Source: Alphaproteobacteria bacterium (GTDB taxonomy: Bacteria > Pseudomonadota > Alphaproteobacteria > Micropepsales > Micropepsaceae). Taken from it: a stretch of DNA of 9,553 bases. The position numbers and the translations under genes were made by a program. The stretch spans positions 1 through 9,553 of the forward strand of contig CANGRN010000026.1 in assembly GCA_947455695.1 (NCBI GenBank), read 5' to 3'. Of the stretch, positions 6,033 through 9,553 are shown one piece after another (positions within the stretch are counted from its first letter, which is position 1; the number at the start of each line of letters is the position of its first letter). Below the pieces are notes generated by a model. The model was not told the origin of the DNA. It made no database searches and saw only the letters and a program-made list of their open reading frames with translations.

Positions 6033-6467
6033 ATGCTGCAACCGAAGAAAACCAAGTTCCGCAAAACCTTCAAAGGCCGTATCCATGGTCTGGCGAAGGG
6101 CGGTTCGGATCTCAACTTCGGCTCCTATGGCCTCAAGGCGCTGGAGCCCGAGCGGATCACCGCGCGCCAGATCGAGGCGGCTCGCCGCGCGATCACGCGC
6201 CATATCAAGCGTCAGGGACGCCTGTGGATCCGCGTCTTCCCGGATGTGCCGGTCTCGAAGAAGCCGGCCGAAGTCCGTCAGGGCAAGGGTAAGGGTTCGA
6301 TCGAATACTGGGCAGCGCGGGTGAAGCCGGGCAAGATCCTGTTCGAGCTTGACGGCGTTGCCGGCCCGCTCGCCGCGGAGGCGTTCAGCCGCGCCGCGAT
6401 GAAGCTGCCGATCAAGACCAAGGTTGTAGCCCGGCTGGGTGACACCTCGCATCTCGGAGGCGAATGA
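6033..6467 (+). CDS. rplP: 50S ribosomal protein L16
   Basis: L16 binds near the A-site tRNA elbow and is a late 50S assembly protein. The 144-residue product is slightly longer than E. coli's 136. It has the family start [16 protein letters not shown], then [20 protein letters not shown] and [20 protein letters not shown]. Arg82 aligns with E. coli Arg81, the residue hydroxylated by the oxygenase RoxA/YcfD; whether it is modified here is unknown. The start has only a weak ribosome-binding site (AGAG near 6021-6024). The stop overlaps the start region of rpmC, and the GGAGG at 6456-6460 inside rplP serves rpmC. Confidence 0.98.
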   Translation: MLQPKKTKFRKTFKGRIHGLAKGGSDLNFGSYGLKALEPERITARQIEAARRAITRHIKRQGRLWIRVFPDVPVSKKPAEVRQGKGKGSIEYWAARVKPGKILFELDGVAGPLAAEAFSRAAMKLPIKTKVVARLGDTSHLGGE

Positions 6468-6670
6468 TGGCCAAGGTTACCGATCTGCGCCTGAAGAGCG
6501 ACGATCAGCTGCTTGCTGACCTTGCCGATCTGAAGAAGGAGGCCTTCAACCTCCGCTTCCAGGCGGCGACCAATCAGCTCGAACGTCCGGCGCGCATCAA
6601 GGAAGTGCGCCGCGACATCGCCCGCATCAAGACGCTCCAGACCGAGCGGACGACTGCGGTCAAGGCTTAA
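6467..6670 (+). CDS. rpmC: 50S ribosomal protein L29
   Basis: L29 is a small two-helix protein beside L23 at the exit tunnel. Two consecutive ATGs occur (6464 and 6467). I chose 6467 because it lies six bases after GGAGG (6456-6460), whereas 6464 is only three away. This gives 67 residues starting [16 protein letters not shown], within the usual family range. The helical hairpin contains the conserved [34 protein letters not shown]. The start overlaps the rplP stop by one base (four if 6464 is used). rpsQ follows after ten bases. Confidence 0.95.
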   Translation: MAKVTDLRLKSDDQLLADLADLKKEAFNLRFQAATNQLERPARIKEVRRDIARIKTLQTERTTAVKA

Positions 6671-6680
6671 GGAGCAAACG

Positions 6681-6950
6681 ATGCCCAAACGTATCCTGAT
6701 CGGGACCATCGTCTCCGACAAGACCGACAAGACCGTGGTGGTCAAGGTTGAGCGTAAGGTGAAGCACCCGATGTACGGGAAGATCATCCGCCGCTCGAAG
6801 AAGTACCACGCCCACGACGAGGATAACGCCTTCAAGACCGGCGAGATCGTCCGCATTGAGGAAACTGCTCCCGTCTCCAAGCTGAAGAGCTGGAAGGTGA
6901 TCGAGCGGGTCCAGGCGGGCGGCACCACCGCGTTCGAAGCCGAAATCTGA
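6681..6950 (+). CDS. rpsQ: 30S ribosomal protein S17
   Basis: S17 is a primary 16S rRNA-binding protein of the 30S body with an OB fold. The 89-residue length is standard (E. coli 84). The sequence [25 protein letters not shown] forms the first strands, [20 protein letters not shown] the RNA-binding loop, and [22 protein letters not shown] the diagnostic C-terminal strand region. AAGGAG at 6669-6674, overlapping the rpmC stop, is a good ribosome-binding site. It is the last gene of the S10 block in E. coli terms; a 62-base gap follows. Confidence 0.98.
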   Translation: MPKRILIGTIVSDKTDKTVVVKVERKVKHPMYGKIIRRSKKYHAHDEDNAFKTGEIVRIEETAPVSKLKSWKVIERVQAGGTTAFEAEI

Positions 6951-7012
6951 GCTGAACAGAATTTGGAACTCCCGGGGCATTCCCGGAAAGCCACTAGGAA
7001 GGAACCGGATCA
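6951..7012 (+). promoter_or_regulatory. rpsQ–rplN gap with a small hairpin
   Basis: This is the largest gap within the rplC–rplF run and sits where E. coli separates the S10 and spc operons. It holds a 5-bp hairpin (CCGGG 6972-6976, CCCGG 6982-6986, 5-base loop) with no T-run, followed by AGGAAGGA at 6996-7003, the rplN ribosome-binding site. I see no convincing promoter, so readthrough from the S10 block is the simplest reading. Confidence 0.35.
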
Positions 7013-7381
7013 ATGATCCAGATGCAGTCCAACCTCGAAGTCGCGGACAACAGCGGCGCGAAGCGCGTCCAGTGCATCAAGGTGCTGGGCGGGTCGAAGC
7101 GCCGCACTGCCGGCGTCGGCGATGTGATCGTGGTGTCGATCAAGGAAGCGCAGCCGCGTGCCCGCGTCAAGAAGGGCGACGTTCACCGCGCGGTGATCGT
7201 GCGCACCCGCAAGGACGTGCGCCGGCCTGACGGTTCGGTGATCCGCTTCGATACCAACGCGGCCGTGCTCGTCGGCAAGAACGAAGAGCCGATCGGCACC
7301 CGCATCTTCGGCCCGGTGGTGCGCGAACTGCGCGCTCGCGGCTTCATGAAGATCATCAGCCTTGCTCCGGAGGTGCTGTGA
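7013..7381 (+). CDS. rplN: 50S ribosomal protein L14
   Basis: L14 lies on the 50S interface, contacts 16S rRNA in an inter-subunit bridge, and is the known binding site of the silencing factor RsfS in other bacteria. The 122-residue length is close to that of E. coli (123). The sequence has the near-invariant start [20 protein letters not shown], the basic [20 protein letters not shown] segment and the ending [18 protein letters not shown]. The start is set by AGGAAGGA (6996-7003). The stop overlaps rplX by one base, and CCGGAGG near its end serves rplX. Confidence 0.99.
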   Translation: MIQMQSNLEVADNSGAKRVQCIKVLGGSKRRTAGVGDVIVVSIKEAQPRARVKKGDVHRAVIVRTRKDVRRPDGSVIRFDTNAAVLVGKNEEPIGTRIFGPVVRELRARGFMKIISLAPEVL

Positions 7382-7698
7382 TGTCGGCCGCCAAGATCAA
7401 GAAGGGTGACAGCGTCGTCGTCCGCGCCGGCAAGGACAAGGGCCGCACCGGCACGGTCCTGCAGGTGCTGCCCAAGGACGGCAAGGTCGTGGTCGCCGGC
7501 GTCAACATGATCGCTCGCCACCGCAAGCCGACGCAGACCAACCCGCAAGGCGGGATTGACCGCCGCGAGGCGCCGCTGGCGATCTGCAAGGTTGCTGTCG
7601 CTGACCGTGACGGCAAGCCGACCCGCGTCCGCTTCGAGGAGCGCGATGGCAAGAAGGTGCGCGTCGCCGTGAAGTCCGGGGAGACCATCGATGGTTGA
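7381..7698 (+). CDS. rplX: 50S ribosomal protein L24
   Basis: L24 is an early 50S assembly initiator near the exit tunnel. The reading frame could start at GTG 7378, but ATG 7381 is preferred: it lies seven bases from GGAGG (7369-7373) and forms a TGATG junction with rplN. The 105-residue product has the KOW motif within [20 protein letters not shown] (about 5-24), then the conserved [20 protein letters not shown] and a C-terminal basic region. Its final eight bases overlap the beginning of rplE. Confidence 0.97.
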   Translation: MSAAKIKKGDSVVVRAGKDKGRTGTVLQVLPKDGKVVVAGVNMIARHRKPTQTNPQGGIDRREAPLAICKVAVADRDGKPTRVRFEERDGKKVRVAVKSGETIDG

Positions 7699-8272
7699 CA
7701 AGTACATCCCGCGTATGAAGTCGAAGTACGACGCCGAGATCGCAGCCGCGATGACGGCGAAGTTCGGCTACAAGAACGCGATGGAAGTCCCGAAGATCGA
7801 GAAGATCACGATCAACATGGGCGTTGGCGAGGCGAGCCAGGACAAGAAGAAGGTCACGACCGCCGCTGCCGAAATGGAGCTGATCGCGGGCCAGAAGCCG
7901 GTGATCACCAAGGCCAAGAAGTCGATCGCCCAGTTCAAGCTGCGCGAGGGCATGCCGATCGGTTGCAAGGTCACCCTGCGCCGCGAACGCATGTACGAAT
8001 TTCTCGACCGTCTGATCACCATCGCGATGCCCCGCATCCGCGACTTTCGTGGACTCAACCCGAAGTCGTTCGACGGGCGCGGCAATTACGCGATGGGCCT
8101 GAAAGAGCAGATCATCTTCCCCGAGATCAGCTACGACCAGATCGAGAAGGTGCGCGGCATGGATATCATTGTCACCACCACCGCCAAGACCGACGACGAG
8201 GCGCGCGAGCTGCTCCGTCTGTTTGGTTTCCCGTTCCCGCAGGAAGCCGCCGAACAGGCCAAGGCCGCCTGA
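7691..8272 (+). CDS. rplE: 50S ribosomal protein L5
   Basis: L5 is part of the central protuberance, binds 5S rRNA and contacts P-site tRNA and S13. The product has 193 residues (E. coli 179), the extra length being a short Ala/Glu-rich C-terminus. [20 protein letters not shown] at 66-85 is the characteristic L5 segment, followed by [22 protein letters not shown] and [23 protein letters not shown] 7691 lies inside the end of rplX with GGAG at 7680-7683, so translation is probably coupled. In E. coli the S8 repressor target lies at the rplX–rplE junction; here the genes overlap, so any such site would have to lie in coding sequence. Confidence 0.99.
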   Translation: MVDKYIPRMKSKYDAEIAAAMTAKFGYKNAMEVPKIEKITINMGVGEASQDKKKVTTAAAEMELIAGQKPVITKAKKSIAQFKLREGMPIGCKVTLRRERMYEFLDRLITIAMPRIRDFRGLNPKSFDGRGNYAMGLKEQIIFPEISYDQIEKVRGMDIIVTTTAKTDDEARELLRLFGFPFPQEAAEQAKAA

Positions 8273-8303
8273 TCCTAGAACTTGCAGAAAAGAGCTTAAG
8301 TCC

Positions 8304-8609
8304 ATGGCGAAACTGAGTTCGATCAACAAGAATGAGCGTCGCAAGAAGCTCGTTCAGAAGTATGCGGCGAAGTTTGCCGCGCTCAAGGCGCTGGCCGATG
8401 ATGAAACGCTCGATGAGGGCGATCGTCTGATGGCTCGGCTGAAGATGGCCGAGCTGCCGCGCAACGCGAACCCCACCCGGGTGCGCAACCGCTGCGCTAC
8501 CACCGGCCGGCCGCGCGCCTATTATCGCAAGTTCGGCCTGTGCCGCGTCGAGCTGCGGGATCTTGCCAACAAGGGCATGATTCCGGGCGTGACCAAGTCG
8601 AGCTGGTAA
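8304..8609 (+). CDS. rpsN: 30S ribosomal protein S14 (zinc-free type)
   Basis: S14 is a 30S head protein near the decoding region. The frame is open back to 8169 within rplE, but [16 protein letters not shown] is the family start, so ATG 8304 is used; it has only a weak purine-rich leader (AAAGAG around 8289-8293). The 101-residue length and the presence of just two separated cysteines (64 and 80), rather than paired CxxC motifs, place it in the longer, zinc-independent S14 class as in E. coli. The diagnostic [19 protein letters not shown] block spans about 63-81 and the protein ends GVTKSSW. A 31-base gap separates it from rplE. Confidence 0.97.
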   Translation: MAKLSSINKNERRKKLVQKYAAKFAALKALADDETLDEGDRLMARLKMAELPRNANPTRVRNRCATTGRPRAYYRKFGLCRVELRDLANKGMIPGVTKSSW

Positions 8610-8619
8610 GGATCAAGCG

Positions 8620-9015
8620 ATGGCGATGACCGATCCCCTGGGTGATATGCTCACCCGCATCCGCAACGGCCAGCAGGCGAAGAAGGACACCGTTGTCTCT
8701 CCCGCCTCCAAGCTGCGTCTCCATGTGCTCGAGGTTCTCCAGCGCGAGGGCTATATCCGCGGCTTCAGCGAGGACGCCACCGGCGCACACCCGCAGCTGC
8801 GCATCGAGCTGAAGTATTTCGAGGGCCAGCCCGCGATCAAGCACGTGGCCCGTGTTTCGAAGCCGGGCCGCCGCGTCTACTCGGGTTCCAAGGAACTCCC
8901 GGTGGTGCGCAATGGCCTTGGCATCACCATCGTCTCGACGCCCAAGGGCGTGCTCTCGGATGCCGAGGCACGTGCTGCGAACGTCGGCGGCGAAGTGCTG
9001 GCGGAGGTGTTCTGA
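8620..9015 (+). CDS. rpsH: 30S ribosomal protein S8
   Basis: S8 binds the central domain of 16S rRNA and organises the 30S platform; in E. coli it also represses spc-operon translation. The 131-residue product is the usual length. It has the [17 protein letters not shown]-terminal domain and the conserved C-terminal RNA-binding block [23 protein letters not shown] 8620 is chosen over the in-frame ATG two codons later because TAAGGA (8607-8612), overlapping the rpsN stop, lies seven bases before it. Its TGA overlaps the rplF ATG by one base. Confidence 0.98.
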   Translation: MAMTDPLGDMLTRIRNGQQAKKDTVVSPASKLRLHVLEVLQREGYIRGFSEDATGAHPQLRIELKYFEGQPAIKHVARVSKPGRRVYSGSKELPVVRNGLGITIVSTPKGVLSDAEARAANVGGEVLAEVF

Positions 9016-9548
9016 TGAGCCGCATCGGCAAGAAGCCGGTGACGATCCCGAGCGGCGTCACCGCAGATATCGCGAACGGCGTGATCACCGTGAAGGGCCC
9101 CAAGGGCACTCTCACGCTGAGCATGCGTGAAGAGATCAGCTACACGGTCGATGGCAATGCCATCATCGTGAAGCCGGCGAACGACACCAAGGCCGCACGG
9201 GCGTTCTGGGGCATGCAGCGCACGCTCGTGGACAACCTCATGACCGGCGTGACCGAGGGCTACACCAAGACCCTCAACATCACCGGCGTCGGTTACCGCG
9301 CTGCAGCCCAGGGCACGAACCTGAAGCTGCAGCTTGGCTACAGCCACGATGTCGATTTCGCGATCCCCGAAGGGATCGAGATCAAGACCCCGGACAACAC
9401 CACGGTGCTGATCTCGGGTATCGACAAGCAGAAGGTCGGCCAGGTGGCCGCCGAGATCCGCCGCTGGCGCAAGCCCGAACCCTACAAGGGCAAGGGTATC
9501 AAGTACGCCGGCGAGTTCATCTTCCGCAAGGAAGGGAAGAAGAAGTAA
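9015..9548 (+). CDS. rplF: 50S ribosomal protein L6
   Basis: L6 binds 23S rRNA near the GTPase-associated region and the sarcin–ricin loop. The 177-residue length equals that of E. coli. The sequence begins [15 protein letters not shown], contains two tandem L6 folds (roughly 1-82 and 83-177), and ends with the signature [12 protein letters not shown] at 153-164 followed by a lysine-rich tail. GGAGG in GCGGAGGTG (9001-9009) serves its ATG, which overlaps the rpsH stop. The TAA overlaps the ATG of the next gene by one base. Confidence 0.98.
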   Translation: MSRIGKKPVTIPSGVTADIANGVITVKGPKGTLTLSMREEISYTVDGNAIIVKPANDTKAARAFWGMQRTLVDNLMTGVTEGYTKTLNITGVGYRAAAQGTNLKLQLGYSHDVDFAIPEGIEIKTPDNTTVLISGIDKQKVGQVAAEIRRWRKPEPYKGKGIKYAGEFIFRKEGKKK

Positions 9549-9553
9549 TGGCC
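9548..9553 (+). CDS. rplR: Probable start of rplR (50S ribosomal protein L18), partial
   Basis: The final six bases read ATG GCC (Met-Ala), overlapping the rplF TAA by one base, with the purine-rich end of rplF as a ribosome-binding site. rplR follows rplF in the canonical spc order. Only two codons are inside the window, so identity rests on gene order and on the same tight junction style as rpsH–rplF. Confidence 0.5.

Noticed and set aside
4788..6452. 554-codon antisense ORF spanning rpsS–rplP
   Set aside because: The length is striking, but it covers four conserved r-protein genes on the other strand and has the Arg/Leu/Ala/Asp-rich composition of a codon-bias shadow. It crosses gene junctions without any domain.
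7502..8344. 280-codon antisense ORF opposite rplX/rplE/rpsN
   Set aside because: Shadow of conserved + strand genes with biased codon use; no recognisable motif.
1..9553. CRISPR arrays, insertion sequences, tRNA/rRNA genes, prophage or defence genes
   Set aside because: No regularly spaced repeats, transposase-like frames, tRNA-like cloverleafs or foreign-looking genes were seen. The window is core translation machinery throughout.

Overview
This window is a stretch of the large str–S10–spc ribosomal-protein supercluster, all on the + strand. It carries tuf (EF-Tu), then rpsJ, rplC, rplD, rplW, rplB, rpsS, rplV, rpsC, rplP, rpmC, rpsQ, rplN, rplX, rplE, rpsN, rpsH and rplF. The first two codons of what should be rplR lie at the right edge, and probably the last two codons plus stop of fusA lie at the left edge. 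The high GC content with G/C-ending codons, the tuf-to-rpsJ linkage, the zinc-free 101-residue S14, the acidic C-terminal tail on L3 and the EF-Tu sequence all suggest an alphaproteobacterium. Sphingomonadales (Erythrobacter/Novosphingobium-like) is my best guess; it comes from recognition of the protein sequences, not from a search.

Layout: 1-96 is the fusA–tuf gap with two short hairpins. 97-1287 is tuf. 1288-1433 is a non-coding gap with a perfect inverted repeat and a long imperfect hairpin followed by a U-rich tract, which looks like an attenuator. 1434-1745 is rpsJ. 1746-2065 is a 320-base non-coding stretch between rpsJ and rplC, packed with consecutive hairpins. 2066-9548 is a near-continuous run of sixteen ribosomal-protein genes in canonical order. 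Most are separated by 0-35 bases or overlap by 1-8 bases; the one larger gap is 62 bases between rpsQ and rplN, where E. coli starts its separate spc operon.

The genes form one functional unit: EF-Tu delivers aminoacyl-tRNA, and the others build the 30S subunit (S10, S19, S3, S17, S14, S8) and the 50S subunit (L3, L4, L23, L2, L22, L16, L29, L14, L24, L5, L6). The protein-coding content is ordinary and intact, with no frameshift, insertion sequence, CRISPR array or foreign gene seen. The unusual content is RNA-level: the structured rpsJ–rplC spacer, the terminator-like element ahead of rpsJ, and an rpsJ start without a visible Shine-Dalgarno sequence. All RNA structures were paired by eye and not scored by folding software.
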